NCBI GenBank assembly: GCA_040882505.1
Contig: JBBEBE010000001.1
Location: 1 to 64,000 of the forward strand
Direction: 5' to 3'
DNA length: 64,000 bases
Source of the DNA: JBBEBE01 sp040882505
GTDB lineage: Bacteria > Bacteroidota > Rhodothermia > Balneolales > Balneolaceae
A model generated the notes under the pieces. That model worked only from the letters and a program-made list of their open reading frames with translations. It searched no databases and was not told where the DNA came from. Positions 54,142-63,620 of the stretch are shown here, in pieces (the first letter of the stretch is position 1; the number at the start of each line of letters is the position of its first letter). Both the position numbers and the translations under genes were made by a program.

Positions 54142-56946
54142 ATGACCTGGAAAGAAACGATCGAGACCTACGCTGCCCAATCCAATATCAGTCAGACGCT
54201 GACCCAACGCATTGTTACGCTGACGGAAATCATGGAACAACTCATTCTCAAGCGGAATGAGGACTCTCTCTCCCGATTGGCTGCCGAACTACCGGAACTG
54301 ACTGCCGGTGTTCTCACTGAGGGCAAGAACAACAAATCCACGACAAAACTGCAAAAAACCATCGCCGATCTCTCTCACAAGGAGTTGGTGAATCTCTTGC
54401 GCATCTACACCATCTTCTTCCACCTGATCAACTCGTTCGAGCAACACGAAATCATCCGAATCAACCGGAATCGCTCTCTGAAAAGCACCCCGGAAAATCC
54501 AAGAACCGAGAGCATTCGGGATGCCGTTCGTTCATTCAAAGAAGAGGGTTACAGTCTGAAAGAGACCGCTTCCCTCTTCTCCCGACTGGATATACAACCG
54601 ACCATTACCGCTCACCCGACCGAAGCGCGTCGCCGGAGCATACTCAACAAACAGGATCAGATCAGCGGGATGATTACCCAGCTGGACCAAGACAACCTGA
54701 CACCGGACGAACGAGAAGCACTCCTTCACCAGATTTTCAGTGAAATGGTCCTTCTCATCTCCACTGACGAGGTTCGTTCGGAACGATTGACCGTCGAAGA
54801 CGAAGTGGAAAACGGGCTTTTCTACTTTACCAATTCGATCTGGAGTACCATTCCACGCCTCTACGATGATATCCACAACGCGTTTATCACCTATTATGGA
54901 GAGGCACCGGACATTCCCGTTATTCTTCGATACCGCTCCTGGATCGGAAGTGACCGGGACGGGAATCCCAATGTAACCAGTGAAACGACCTGGAATACCC
55001 TGCTGGATCAACGACGCACAGTACTGGAACTCTATCTGAATGAGCTTGACGATATTCGACGCTACCTCAGTGTATCCAATCAGCTTGTGGAAGTCCCGGA
55101 GAACCTCGCCAATTCACTGGCGCGGGACGAAGATGAAGCGCCCGTTTCCAGTCGGTACGGCCGACGATACACCAACGAACCGTTTCGCCGAAAAATCACA
55201 CATATCATGCACCGTCTCCGGGGTTTGATTGAAGATCTCACCGAAGACCCCGCTGTGTTGATTCACCGGGCACAAGCCTACACGTCGGAGGATTTTGTTG
55301 AAGACCTGGAACTCATCAAAAACGCCTTGATCACGTGCGGTCTTGATGAAGTTGCCAACTTTGGCCGATATCACCATCTGCTTATCCGAGCCAAAACATT
55401 TGGGTTCCACATGGCAGGCCTGGACATCCGTCAGCACAGTGAACTGCACGCAGCTGCAGTGGAAGAGCTGTTGCAACTGGCAGGTGTGCACAAGAAGTAT
55501 ACGTCGCTCAACGAAGAGGAGAAGATCGATCTTCTGGCGAGTGAACTCAGGAATCCACGTCCGCTGCTTCCCGTCAGCGCCGACATTTCGGACGATACCG
55601 ATCGTGTGCTCAGTGTATTCATTCTGTTGAACGATATCATAGAACTGGATTCCAACGCGTTTGGTGAATACATCATCAGTATGACGCACGGCGTCAGCGA
55701 TCTCTACGAAGTGATGATTCTGAGTAAAGAGGCCGGGCTCTGGGGTTACCGGGACGGAAAGGTAGACAGCTCCATCGATCTGGTTCCACTCTTTGAAACC
55801 ATCGAAGATTTGGAAAAGAGCGCCGGTATCATGGAGGGAATCTTCAAAAACCCCCTCTACAGCGAACATCTGGAGTCCAGAGACCGATTTCAGGAGATCA
55901 TGCTCGGCTATTCCGACAGCAACAAGGACGGAGGCTACTGGATGGCGAACTGGGCCCTCCAGAAAGCACAAGAGCAACTCGGTGCTGTCCTTCGGGAGTA
56001 CAACATCGACTTCCGTCTCTTCCACGGTCGAGGGGGAACTGTAGGACGGGGAGGAGGACGATCCAACAAAGCAATCTCCGGACTCCCGCCCATCAGCAAC
56101 AATGGACGTATCCGCTTTACCGAGCAGGGAGAGATCATCTCCTTCCGATACTCGCTTCCCGACATTACCCGTCGCCATCTGGAACAGATTGTAACGGCTG
56201 TTGCACGAGTCACTGCGGCCGGAGACAAACGAGCTGCCTCGTCGTCCGACGACAAGGCATTCTTTGAAACCATGGATCGACTTGCCGATCACTCCATGTC
56301 GATGTATCGAAATCTTATCGATCATCCGGAGTTCTGGGATTGGTACAAAACGATTACACCTGTCGGACACATCGGAAATCTTCCGATCGCCTCCCGTCCG
56401 GTCTCACGGGGAAGCTCCGGAAATCTTCAATTCGAGAATCTTCGTGCCATTCCCTGGGTATTTGCGTGGACACAAGTTCGTTACAATGTCCCCGGGTGGT
56501 ATGGAGTCGGATCGGCACTGAACGAGTTTCTTGACGAGAGTGAAGAAAATCTGGAACTTTGTCGACAGTGGTACCGGGACGAAACCTTTTTTCGGTCCAT
56601 CGTCGACAACTCCCAGCGCGAGATGGCTCGTACCCACCTCCCTACATCAGAGCTCTACAACGAACGGAAACCGGAGCCGTTCCACGAACAACTCGTCGAA
56701 GAGTTCAAGAAGGCGACGCAAGCGATTCTCGCTGTTACGGAACAAGAGGAGATTCTTGACAACCGAAAAGTGATCCAGGACTCCATTCACTTCCGAAATC
56801 ACTACACCTACCCGCTCAACCTGATTCAGGTCGAGTTGCTTAAACGATGGGATCAAGCCTCCAGTGACGAGGAACGGGATGCCCTGCGCAACGTTCTCTA
56901 TCTGAGCATCAATAGTGTAGCTGCAGCGATGCAGAGTACCGGTTAA
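54142..56946 (+). CDS. ppc: Phosphoenolpyruvate carboxylase
   Basis: 934 residues, normal length. It forms oxaloacetate from PEP and bicarbonate. Catalytic landmarks: PTITAHPTEARRRS with the essential His, RYRSWIGSDRDGNPNVT, GYSDSNKDGGYWMANWAL and the glycine loop FHGRGGTVGRGGGRSNKAI; C-terminal VQVELLKRW-type helix (IQVELLKRWDQ) and a tail ending in residues of the allosteric site region. Feeds the TCA cycle; fumC is elsewhere in the window. Confidence 0.97.
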   Translation: MTWKETIETYAAQSNISQTLTQRIVTLTEIMEQLILKRNEDSLSRLAAELPELTAGVLTEGKNNKSTTKLQKTIADLSHKELVNLLRIYTIFFHLINSFEQHEIIRINRNRSLKSTPENPRTESIRDAVRSFKEEGYSLKETASLFSRLDIQPTITAHPTEARRRSILNKQDQISGMITQLDQDNLTPDEREALLHQIFSEMVLLISTDEVRSERLTVEDEVENGLFYFTNSIWSTIPRLYDDIHNAFITYYGEAPDIPVILRYRSWIGSDRDGNPNVTSETTWNTLLDQRRTVLELYLNELDDIRRYLSVSNQLVEVPENLANSLARDEDEAPVSSRYGRRYTNEPFRRKITHIMHRLRGLIEDLTEDPAVLIHRAQAYTSEDFVEDLELIKNALITCGLDEVANFGRYHHLLIRAKTFGFHMAGLDIRQHSELHAAAVEELLQLAGVHKKYTSLNEEEKIDLLASELRNPRPLLPVSADISDDTDRVLSVFILLNDIIELDSNAFGEYIISMTHGVSDLYEVMILSKEAGLWGYRDGKVDSSIDLVPLFETIEDLEKSAGIMEGIFKNPLYSEHLESRDRFQEIMLGYSDSNKDGGYWMANWALQKAQEQLGAVLREYNIDFRLFHGRGGTVGRGGGRSNKAISGLPPISNNGRIRFTEQGEIISFRYSLPDITRRHLEQIVTAVARVTAAGDKRAASSSDDKAFFETMDRLADHSMSMYRNLIDHPEFWDWYKTITPVGHIGNLPIASRPVSRGSSGNLQFENLRAIPWVFAWTQVRYNVPGWYGVGSALNEFLDESEENLELCRQWYRDETFFRSIVDNSQREMARTHLPTSELYNERKPEPFHEQLVEEFKKATQAILAVTEQEEILDNRKVIQDSIHFRNHYTYPLNLIQVELLKRWDQASSDEERDALRNVLYLSINSVAAAMQSTG

Positions 56947-56980
56947 TCGTCGGTCTTCACTCGACGACGCTTGTACCGGA

Positions 56981-58063
56981 TTACCCGATGGGCTTCCTGG
57001 TCTCGGAGACGTCACGTCTCTGCGACGGGGACGTTCCCTGGCTCGGGTCGTGTGCAATTCTCAGCGGAATCAGATCCTCCGGATAGTCGGTTCTATAGGA
57101 CTCTCCGAACAGGCGATTGTGAATAGCCGTATTCTTGTAAAATGCCCAATCTTGTTCCCCCGATCGGCGATACCAAAGGGTTACGATGGATGATGTGATA
57201 ACAATAAACGTCGAATAAAGAATGGCCAACCAGATCATCTGGCTCTGAATCGGTTCCTGAAAACTGAGAAGAATAATGGCAAATGCCACCGGACCGTTCT
57301 GAATCCCCGTTTCCAGTGAAATTGCACGTTGGAAGATGGGTTCCAGTCCAAAAAGACGCGAAAGATGGTACCCGAACAGAAATCCGATCAGACCGACTCC
57401 GACCGATCCGGCATAAACTTGCCATGGGGTCTGCATAAACAGCTCAGCGTGGCGGAAAAAGGCCGTACCGATCAGATAGAGAATCACGATAATTGCCATA
57501 AAACCGGCGGTGTCTTCGGCTGTCTTTGCCCACCCCGTAGACTGAACCCGCAGAATCATCCCGCAACCAACCGGCACGAGTACAAGAAGTAGCGATCCAA
57601 CAATATTTCCGGTTGGAATCACAAAATCCGCCGCCCCTCCTGCCGAACGAACGGATTCACTCAATTGAGTCGTATAGTCCGTCGCATAGAACTCCAACAG
57701 AACGGGCATCATAACAAGTGCAAGCAGTGTCGATGCCGTTGTCATGGCGATGCTCAATGCCACTGAACTTCGGGCAAAATAGGCAAACATGTTGGAGGTG
57801 CTCCCCCCGGGAAGTGTTCCGATCAGAATGAGTGCGATCGCAATGGCAGGCGAGAGCCCGAGAAGGGTCGACAGAGACCACGCCACCCATGGCATAAGTC
57901 CGAACTGGGAGAGAAATCCGATCAACACTCCTTTCGGTTTGCGGGCCACTGTCTTGAAATCATCGACTGTCAAGCTCGCCCCCATTCCGAACATGATGAG
58001 TAGAATCATGATCCCCAGAAGAATCTGATCCATATCATGTAAAAGAGGCGCGTCAAACTCCAT
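56981..58063 (-). CDS. Bile acid:sodium symporter (BASS/SBF) family transporter
   Basis: 360 residues from ATG 58063, with a TTG just before it rejected. About nine hydrophobic helices. ILLIMFGMGASLTVDDFK, SPAIAIALILIGTLPGGSTS NMFAY-type crossing motif (GTLPGGSTSNMFAYFARSS) and AISLETGIQNGPVAFAII match the two family crossover motifs that bind sodium. Substrates range from bile acids to organic anions and cannot be told. Convergent to ppc; a small CGTCG/CGACG hairpin (56948-56966) lies between them. Confidence 0.9.
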   Translation of the reverse strand: MEFDAPLLHDMDQILLGIMILLIMFGMGASLTVDDFKTVARKPKGVLIGFLSQFGLMPWVAWSLSTLLGLSPAIAIALILIGTLPGGSTSNMFAYFARSSVALSIAMTTASTLLALVMMPVLLEFYATDYTTQLSESVRSAGGAADFVIPTGNIVGSLLLVLVPVGCGMILRVQSTGWAKTAEDTAGFMAIIVILYLIGTAFFRHAELFMQTPWQVYAGSVGVGLIGFLFGYHLSRLFGLEPIFQRAISLETGIQNGPVAFAIILLSFQEPIQSQMIWLAILYSTFIVITSSIVTLWYRRSGEQDWAFYKNTAIHNRLFGESYRTDYPEDLIPLRIAHDPSQGTSPSQRRDVSETRKPIG

Positions 58064-58084
58064 CAAGAAATTCCTCCCCGTTCG

Positions 58085-59998
58085 TCAGGTTTTATAGATG
58101 TCATCAATCAAATCCCGATACACAGACTCAATCACGTGGCGTTTGAGTTTGAAGAGTGATGTCAACTCCCGACCCGTTTCAAACGGCTCGGGAAGAAGTC
58201 GGAATTCCCGAGGACACTCATACGGCTTGAATCCAATACCGGTATGGACTCTCAAGCGAATCTCTGACCGAATCAACTCCTTTGCTTCTGGAAGACTGGA
58301 CAAGTCATGCAACGACTCGACGTCCAGACCCGCCTCACGAAAAGCATCCATATTTGGTACAATCAAGAGAGCGATCTTTTTCTGGTCCTGTCCAACAACC
58401 ATGCAATGATCAATAAGTGGACTCTGATTGATTCGCATTTCAATCGGCTCCGGCTCCAGGTTCTCCCCACTTGACAGGACCACTGTCGCCTTCTTGCGAC
58501 CAAGGATCTTCAGACAGTCATTCCATGTCACCATTCCCAAATCCCCGGTACGTAACCATCCATCGTCATCCAGAACGGCATCGGTCTCTTCCGAATCCTT
58601 GTAATACCCTTTCATCACTTGAGGACCCCTCACCTGGATCTCCCCGCGAATACCCCTGCCAATCGGATTCTCCAACGTATGAACAGGTGTTCCATTCTCT
58701 GGATCCACAATCCGGATTTCGGTCTTCGGCATCCAGGGACCAACCGCTCCAACGACCAACTGATCAAACGTCCGAACCGCAATGACCGGGCTTGTTTCGG
58801 TCATTCCGTACCCTTCCAACACCGGGATGCCCACATCATTGAAAAATTGATCGATCTCGAAAGGAAGCGCTCCACCACCCGAAACCGTTGCCTTCAACGA
58901 CCCTCCGGTCGACTGCCGAATCGGCTCCAGCACGGCTGCATTGAAAAAACCGTACCATGGCAGCAGCAGTGCCCACCGAACAAGATGGAAGACCCGTTTC
59001 ATGATTTTTCGTACGGTTCCTTCACTTTCATACAGCAACACCTGCCCCCGAAGTGTGGATAGCGAATATCTGTAGTGGTGAGCCAGCCAATATGCCAAGT
59101 TGAACAATCCTCTCCGCATCCAATGCGCGTCCTGCACCGATCCGAGAATACGCTGATAGAGGTTTTCCCACAGGCGGGGAGCCGAGCCCATGAAGGTGGG
59201 TTCAACCTCTCTGAGATCATCACCCAGTGTTCGTACCGAGGAGTAGTAGGTACATGCCCCCGAGCAAATGGTATAGACTTCAAACACCCGTTCAAAGATG
59301 TGCCATACGGGCAGAATGGATAGTACACGATCCGTGCAGGTGAGATCGATCGGAATCCCCTCCATCTGTGAGATCATGTTTCGGTGAGTAAGCATCACTC
59401 CCTTTGGACGTCCTGTTGTCCCCGATGTATAGATGATTGTGAACAGATTGTCGGGATCCAGCCTCTCTACCCGATCTTTGATCTCCTCATGGCCACCGGA
59501 CCCTGCCATCTCACCCAACTTCTCCAGAGTAGCCAATGTGTGCAGACCGGGTGCTGATTCCCGATGCTCGCCCTCCATCAGAATCAAATGCTCCAATTCC
59601 GGAACGTCTTCCCGGATGGCGTCAATCCGGTCCAGTAACTGTCTGTTTTCCACCACTGCCACGCGGATGCCGGCATGATTGAACATATATTTCAATTCAT
59701 CTGTCGTCACATCCGTCCCTCTGGGTACCGTGATGGCCCCTGAAAACTGAATCGCATAATCACTCAATATCCATTCCAGGCGATTGTCTGAAAACAAGCC
59801 CACAGGTTCTTGTTCAAGCACTCCCAACTCTGCCAATCCTACTGCGAGATTCCATCCTCTTTGGGCCAAGCGGGAAAACGAGACCGGCTCCCACTCTTCT
59901 GTACGGATTTTGGTTGCAAATGCAGGCAACTCTCCATACCTCTCCCCGGCGTCCAGGTAGAGTTGTGCCAGATGAGGCGAGTGGAGTCGATGATTCAT
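58085..59998 (-). CDS. fadD: Long-chain acyl-CoA synthetase (AMP-forming)
   Basis: 637 residues. ATP/AMP motif YTSGTTGRPKGVMLTHRN, GYGMTETSPV, then WLRTGDLGMVTWNDCLKILG and the C-terminal lid with ILGRKKATVVLSSGENLEPE. It activates fatty acids as CoA thioesters. Length and layout match the bubblegum-like long-chain group. Starts 1 base after the uracil-DNA-glycosylase-like gene ends, so they share a transcript. Could supply acyl-CoA for lipid synthesis; no direct evidence. Confidence 0.92.
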   Translation of the reverse strand: MNHRLHSPHLAQLYLDAGERYGELPAFATKIRTEEWEPVSFSRLAQRGWNLAVGLAELGVLEQEPVGLFSDNRLEWILSDYAIQFSGAITVPRGTDVTTDELKYMFNHAGIRVAVVENRQLLDRIDAIREDVPELEHLILMEGEHRESAPGLHTLATLEKLGEMAGSGGHEEIKDRVERLDPDNLFTIIYTSGTTGRPKGVMLTHRNMISQMEGIPIDLTCTDRVLSILPVWHIFERVFEVYTICSGACTYYSSVRTLGDDLREVEPTFMGSAPRLWENLYQRILGSVQDAHWMRRGLFNLAYWLAHHYRYSLSTLRGQVLLYESEGTVRKIMKRVFHLVRWALLLPWYGFFNAAVLEPIRQSTGGSLKATVSGGGALPFEIDQFFNDVGIPVLEGYGMTETSPVIAVRTFDQLVVGAVGPWMPKTEIRIVDPENGTPVHTLENPIGRGIRGEIQVRGPQVMKGYYKDSEETDAVLDDDGWLRTGDLGMVTWNDCLKILGRKKATVVLSSGENLEPEPIEMRINQSPLIDHCMVVGQDQKKIALLIVPNMDAFREAGLDVESLHDLSSLPEAKELIRSEIRLRVHTGIGFKPYECPREFRLLPEPFETGRELTSLFKLKRHVIESVYRDLIDDIYKT

Positions 59999-59999
59999 G

Positions 60000-60719
60000 T
60001 CACGTTGAATCCGGGTGATGGGGAATCCCCTCGTTCGGAAGTTTCTCTACCCATGCGGCCAATTGGGATCGGAAAGCGGGGGCTCCTCCATTGGCAGGAT
60101 GGCGAACGGCTTTGTGGGGTATGGAGAGTTCTGAAAGAAGCAACTCGCATTTTCGACCGACAGCAACCGGTACAGCATCCGGAAAGAGTCTCATGAAATT
60201 CGGGAGTCGTTCACGTCCAGCATCCATCTCTTCGCGTGTCGGCGTACGATTGCTGAGCAGACCACGAGTCGGATTGTATGGATGCCACGGCAGAGCATTC
60301 CATAGTACGATATCGAATGGGTCCAGTCCCAGCTCGATCATGGCCCCCCATACAATAGTCGCTGTCGGTTCGCTCATACCCTTGCCTCGAACAGACGGTT
60401 TACTCGTTCTCACCGGCTGTTGATTCCGGAATACATGATCCGGACGAACTCCGTACGACTCCTCTTGATGCCCGAGAAGAATGCGCTCGGAAGTCATCGC
60501 AATTCCTGTAAAATGTCCCCCTTGATATCCAAGAGCCTCTGCAATGAGTAGTACCCGTGCTCCTGCTCGCTCAGTCAGATAGGTTTCCAGCTGCTGGCGT
60601 CGGATCTCCGGAGCCTCCTTGGTGGCATCATGCTCATGATCTTGTTCAAACCAAGGATTGAATAGATGACCGGCTGGGCAGTCTTTCAAGGTATCGACAA
60701 ATGCATATACAGAGCCCAT
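60000..60719 (-). CDS. Uracil-DNA glycosylase superfamily protein
   Basis: 239 residues from ATG 60719; AAGGAG lies 7 bases upstream and the longer frame reaches into the divergent promoter gap. Seen: VLLIAEALGYQGGHFTGIAM (motif 1 position, glycine-rich), VLWNALPWHPYNP, and VRHPANGGAPAFRSQLAAW (the H-P-x-x-GG leucine-loop block). It lacks the four cysteines of Fe-S UDGs (families 4 and 5), and its family within the superfamily is not clear. Probable DNA-base excision or related role. Confidence 0.8.
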   Translation of the reverse strand: MGSVYAFVDTLKDCPAGHLFNPWFEQDHEHDATKEAPEIRRQQLETYLTERAGARVLLIAEALGYQGGHFTGIAMTSERILLGHQEESYGVRPDHVFRNQQPVRTSKPSVRGKGMSEPTATIVWGAMIELGLDPFDIVLWNALPWHPYNPTRGLLSNRTPTREEMDAGRERLPNFMRLFPDAVPVAVGRKCELLLSELSIPHKAVRHPANGGAPAFRSQLAAWVEKLPNEGIPHHPDST

Positions 60720-60726
60720 TCCCCCA

Positions 60727-60732
60727 CTCCTT
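60727..60732 (-). promoter_or_regulatory. Ribosome-binding site fixing the UDG-like start
   Basis: AAGGAG (60732 to 60727, minus strand) sits 7 bases before ATG 60719 and decides this start over ATG 60842. Confidence 0.8.
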
Positions 60733-60901
60733 CCAAATCTTGCTTCAGTTTCGCCGGAAAGATAACAGATCCCTTCACGATTGAAAATGAATGCGCTCCA
60801 TGGATCGAGTGCGTCTTCTTCGAGACAAAAAAGCGGGGTCATCTTTTTCTCAAAAACCGTTATCTTGGTGTTTGCTCAAGATTCACAAGAATAGCGTTCG
60901 G

Positions 60902-61969
60902 ATGGACATCAAGATAGAAGCGACTGACCACAGCCGTATCGGGACCGTCAATTTTGACAATCTTGAATTTGGACGGACATTCTCCGACCACATGCTCGAG
61001 ATGATCTGGAAAAACGGGAGTTGGAGTGACCCGGTGATACGACCGTACGGCCCGATCGAATTTACTCCGGCTTTGAATGTACTTCACTACGGGCAGGAAA
61101 TTTTCGAAGGGATGAAAGCCTACTACGTGGATGAGCATCGGATCCATCTCTTTCGCCCCGACCTTCACCACGCACGTTTCACTCGCTCCTGTCAGAGACT
61201 CTGCATGCCGGAGATTTCTTACGAGACCTTTCTGTCCGGTCTCGAAGCTCTGCTTCGACTCGACCATGCCTGGATACCGAAGCAGCGCGGGCGAGCACTC
61301 TATATCCGACCGGTGATGTTCGCATCCGAAGAGTTCATCGCTGCCGTCGAATCCTCACGCTACAATTTCTACTTTATCACCTGTCCGGTTGCCGCCTACT
61401 ACAAAGAGGGGTTCAACCCGGTATCCCTGACGACGACCGACACGTTTGTTCGTGCTGTCCGCGGTGGAACCGGTGAGGCGAAAACGGGTGGCAATTACGC
61501 CGCAGGATTTCTGCCGGCCAAAAAAGCGCGCGAAAAAGGGTATTCACAGATCCTCTGGCTGGACGCCATCGAAAAGAAGTATGTCGAGGAAGTCGGGACC
61601 ATGAACATCTTTTTCAAAATAGACGGAACTCTCGTCACGCCCGAACTTAGTGGATCGGTATTGAACGGAATTACCCGCCGCTCGGTCATTGATCTGGCCC
61701 AAGACCGGGGATTGACCGTCGAAGAGCGAAAAATTTCCATTGACGAGGTCTTTGATGCTGCTGACGAAGGGAGACTCGAAGAAGTCTTTGGGTCCGGGAC
61801 AGCTGCTGTCATCTCACCCGTCAAAGAGATCCACCATAATGGACGATCCATCAAGATCGGTGATGGCAAAGCCGGAGAGTTCTCACTGGACCTCTTTGAC
61901 ACCATATCCGACATTCAGTACGGACAGGATTCGGATCCTTACGGCTGGACGCACGAAATCACCCTCTGA
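60902..61969 (+). CDS. ilvE: Branched-chain amino acid aminotransferase
   Basis: 355 residues from ATG 60902. Fold-type IV PLP enzyme: YGPIEFTPALNVLHYGQEIF, FEGMKAYYVDEHRIHLFRPD, then the PLP lysine in TGEAKTGGNYAAGF-type neighbourhood with KKAREKGYSQILWLDAIEKK, EVGTMNIFFKIDG and LSGSVLNGITRRSVIDLA. It makes or degrades Leu, Ile and Val. Class II BCAT by length. Its last 31 bases overlap the convergent metallophosphatase gene. Confidence 0.95.
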   Translation: MDIKIEATDHSRIGTVNFDNLEFGRTFSDHMLEMIWKNGSWSDPVIRPYGPIEFTPALNVLHYGQEIFEGMKAYYVDEHRIHLFRPDLHHARFTRSCQRLCMPEISYETFLSGLEALLRLDHAWIPKQRGRALYIRPVMFASEEFIAAVESSRYNFYFITCPVAAYYKEGFNPVSLTTTDTFVRAVRGGTGEAKTGGNYAAGFLPAKKAREKGYSQILWLDAIEKKYVEEVGTMNIFFKIDGTLVTPELSGSVLNGITRRSVIDLAQDRGLTVEERKISIDEVFDAADEGRLEEVFGSGTAAVISPVKEIHHNGRSIKIGDGKAGEFSLDLFDTISDIQYGQDSDPYGWTHEITL

Positions 61970-62838
61970 TTCTCCCCTTGTCCGGCCCGGCAGAGATCGA
62001 CTCGTCCAAGATGTATTCCTCCGCTTCCTGCCTGTAGAATCCAGGTCTCGCTGCCGTCCGGTCGGGAAACCCGCACCGGGTCTTCGAGAAGTGTATGGGA
62101 GTGACCTCCGACGATCAGGTCCAGGCCTGTCGTACCTCCTGCTACATCCAGATCGTCCACTCCACTGTTCGATTGATGGCCAAGATGGCTCAGGCAGATG
62201 CAGTACTCACACATTCGACGTTCACGTAAATACCGGGTCATCTGGTTCGCCCAGGGAATCGGCTCTCCATAGGCCACCTCTCCTCTCAAGGACTCCGGAA
62301 CCGGGGAACCCAGCGCAAAAATTCCGATCCGTATGCCTCCGCGTTCAATGATTCGATACGGTTCGACAAAAGACTCGAGGGGTGTTCCGGAAACCCGGTA
62401 GTTGGAAGCGATCCATGGCGGAGACCACCGGGAACCAAGTCTTCCCAACTCCTCCATACCCAATGCCAACTCCTGATCCCCGAGCGCCACGGCATCGTAC
62501 CCGGTCTCCTGAATCCAGCGATACTCCACATCCCCTCTCCAGCGCTCCACCCAGACCGAACGTGCTTCCACCACATCCCCGGCATCCAGCAACACAATCT
62601 CTCTCCCCTCCCGACGAAACGCTTCAACCCAGCGGGCAAGTTGCTCAAAACCTCCTGCCAATGAGTTCTCTCGTGCATCTTCTCGTCTGGGATCGATCCG
62701 GGAGTGGAGATCATTGGTAAAAAGTATACTCACCAGAGGTTCCGACAGGCGAGCTCGCACCACTGCCGGAGTGAGCAACGCTCCTGCCAACGCAATGCTT
62801 GTACTCCCCAAAAATCGGCGCCGATCCATCAAAGACAT
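61939..62838 (-). CDS. Tat-exported metallophosphatase (5'-nucleotidase N-domain half), altered GNHE motif
   Basis: 299 residues. Tat-type signal DRRRFLGSTSIALAGALLTP. Metal-site blocks: SILFTNDLHSRIDP, LLDAGDVVEA, CLSHLGHQSN and LIVGGHSHTLLED. The block that is GNHE/GNHD in this superfamily reads GDQE (VALGDQELALG), replacing both the metal-binding Asn and the catalytic His. The gene pairs with the next one, which encodes the C-terminal half of a 5'-nucleotidase; in Bacteroidota these halves are separate genes. Activity is doubtful or changed. Confidence 0.88.
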   Translation of the reverse strand: MSLMDRRRFLGSTSIALAGALLTPAVVRARLSEPLVSILFTNDLHSRIDPRREDARENSLAGGFEQLARWVEAFRREGREIVLLDAGDVVEARSVWVERWRGDVEYRWIQETGYDAVALGDQELALGMEELGRLGSRWSPPWIASNYRVSGTPLESFVEPYRIIERGGIRIGIFALGSPVPESLRGEVAYGEPIPWANQMTRYLRERRMCEYCICLSHLGHQSNSGVDDLDVAGGTTGLDLIVGGHSHTLLEDPVRVSRPDGSETWILQAGSGGIHLGRVDLCRAGQGENQRVISCVQP

Positions 62839-63620
62839 CGCGAAGCGAGAGCCTCCTGCCCGTCTTCACACTCTTGTTCCGGTGTGATCCGAAGACGAAG
62901 GTCCCGGTACGCTTCCAGGGATCGGTACGTTTTCATGTGTGCGGCAATCAAATCCCGAACCCGAACATCGAATTGAGACCGGGTCTCTGCCTCCTGCAAC
63001 ACCGGATACCTCCCACTGGCCAACAGATGGGTCGGGACGGCGACATGATAAAGTCCATCCCGATTCAGATCCGAATAATCGAGCACCACATTGTATGCAC
63101 GATCTCCGGAGATCACCATCCGCAATCCACTCATGGGTAGAGGGCCGGATCGTGCAATTTGATGAGCCAACTCGTCCACCTGGTCTCTGGTGATCCCCAA
63201 GACGGTTACCGGGTCGGGGGCCGGATAGAAATGATAGAGATCCCCCTGTGTTATCGGCCCCGGCTCAAGGTCCGACTGAAAACGTTCCGGATCCAGAAGT
63301 GCCACATGCACAAATGTTTCGGCAATCAACGTTGCTCGATACCGAAAAAGATCACTCATCAGATTCCAGAGAGGGCTTTCCGGTCCCCCTCCCTCCAAAT
63401 CCGACATCAAACGGGCAACCGGTACAGAGTAGTGGTCGGCTTCCATATTGTCCCGATATGTCTGGAGCCATGCGTAAGACTCCGAATCTCCGGGAGCGGG
63501 TCCAATCCGGTAGATGTGGCGAGCAGGAATGGGTTCGGCTTGCTCAAGTGATTCCGTAGACCGGCACCCGGGAACCAGAAGAAGCAGCATGATCGACAAA
63601 GGTAACCAGTTGCTCTGCAT
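62829..63620 (-). CDS. 5'-nucleotidase C-terminal domain lipoprotein, altered substrate motif
   Basis: 263 residues from ATG 63620 (a TTG just upstream is rejected because ATG 63620 makes an ATGA overlap with the preceding stop). Lipobox VPGC after LPLSIMLLLL. The 5'-nucleotidase-C blocks are NLMSDLFRY, GPITQGDLYHFYPAPDPVTV and LGITRDQVDELAHQI. The nucleotide-binding NxGGIR block reads DPERFQSDL here. It overlaps the metallophosphatase start by 10 bases, and the two should form one envelope complex. Confidence 0.85.
   Translation of the reverse strand: MQSNWLPLSIMLLLLVPGCRSTESLEQAEPIPARHIYRIGPAPGDSESYAWLQTYRDNMEADHYSVPVARLMSDLEGGGPESPLWNLMSDLFRYRATLIAETFVHVALLDPERFQSDLEPGPITQGDLYHFYPAPDPVTVLGITRDQVDELAHQIARSGPLPMSGLRMVISGDRAYNVVLDYSDLNRDGLYHVAVPTHLLASGRYPVLQEAETRSQFDVRVRDLIAAHMKTYRSLEAYRDLRLRITPEQECEDGQEALASRCL

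Noticed and set aside
55114..56370. 418-codon minus-strand frame inside ppc
   Set aside because: Antisense shadow of PEP carboxylase, whose catalytic motifs span the same bases.
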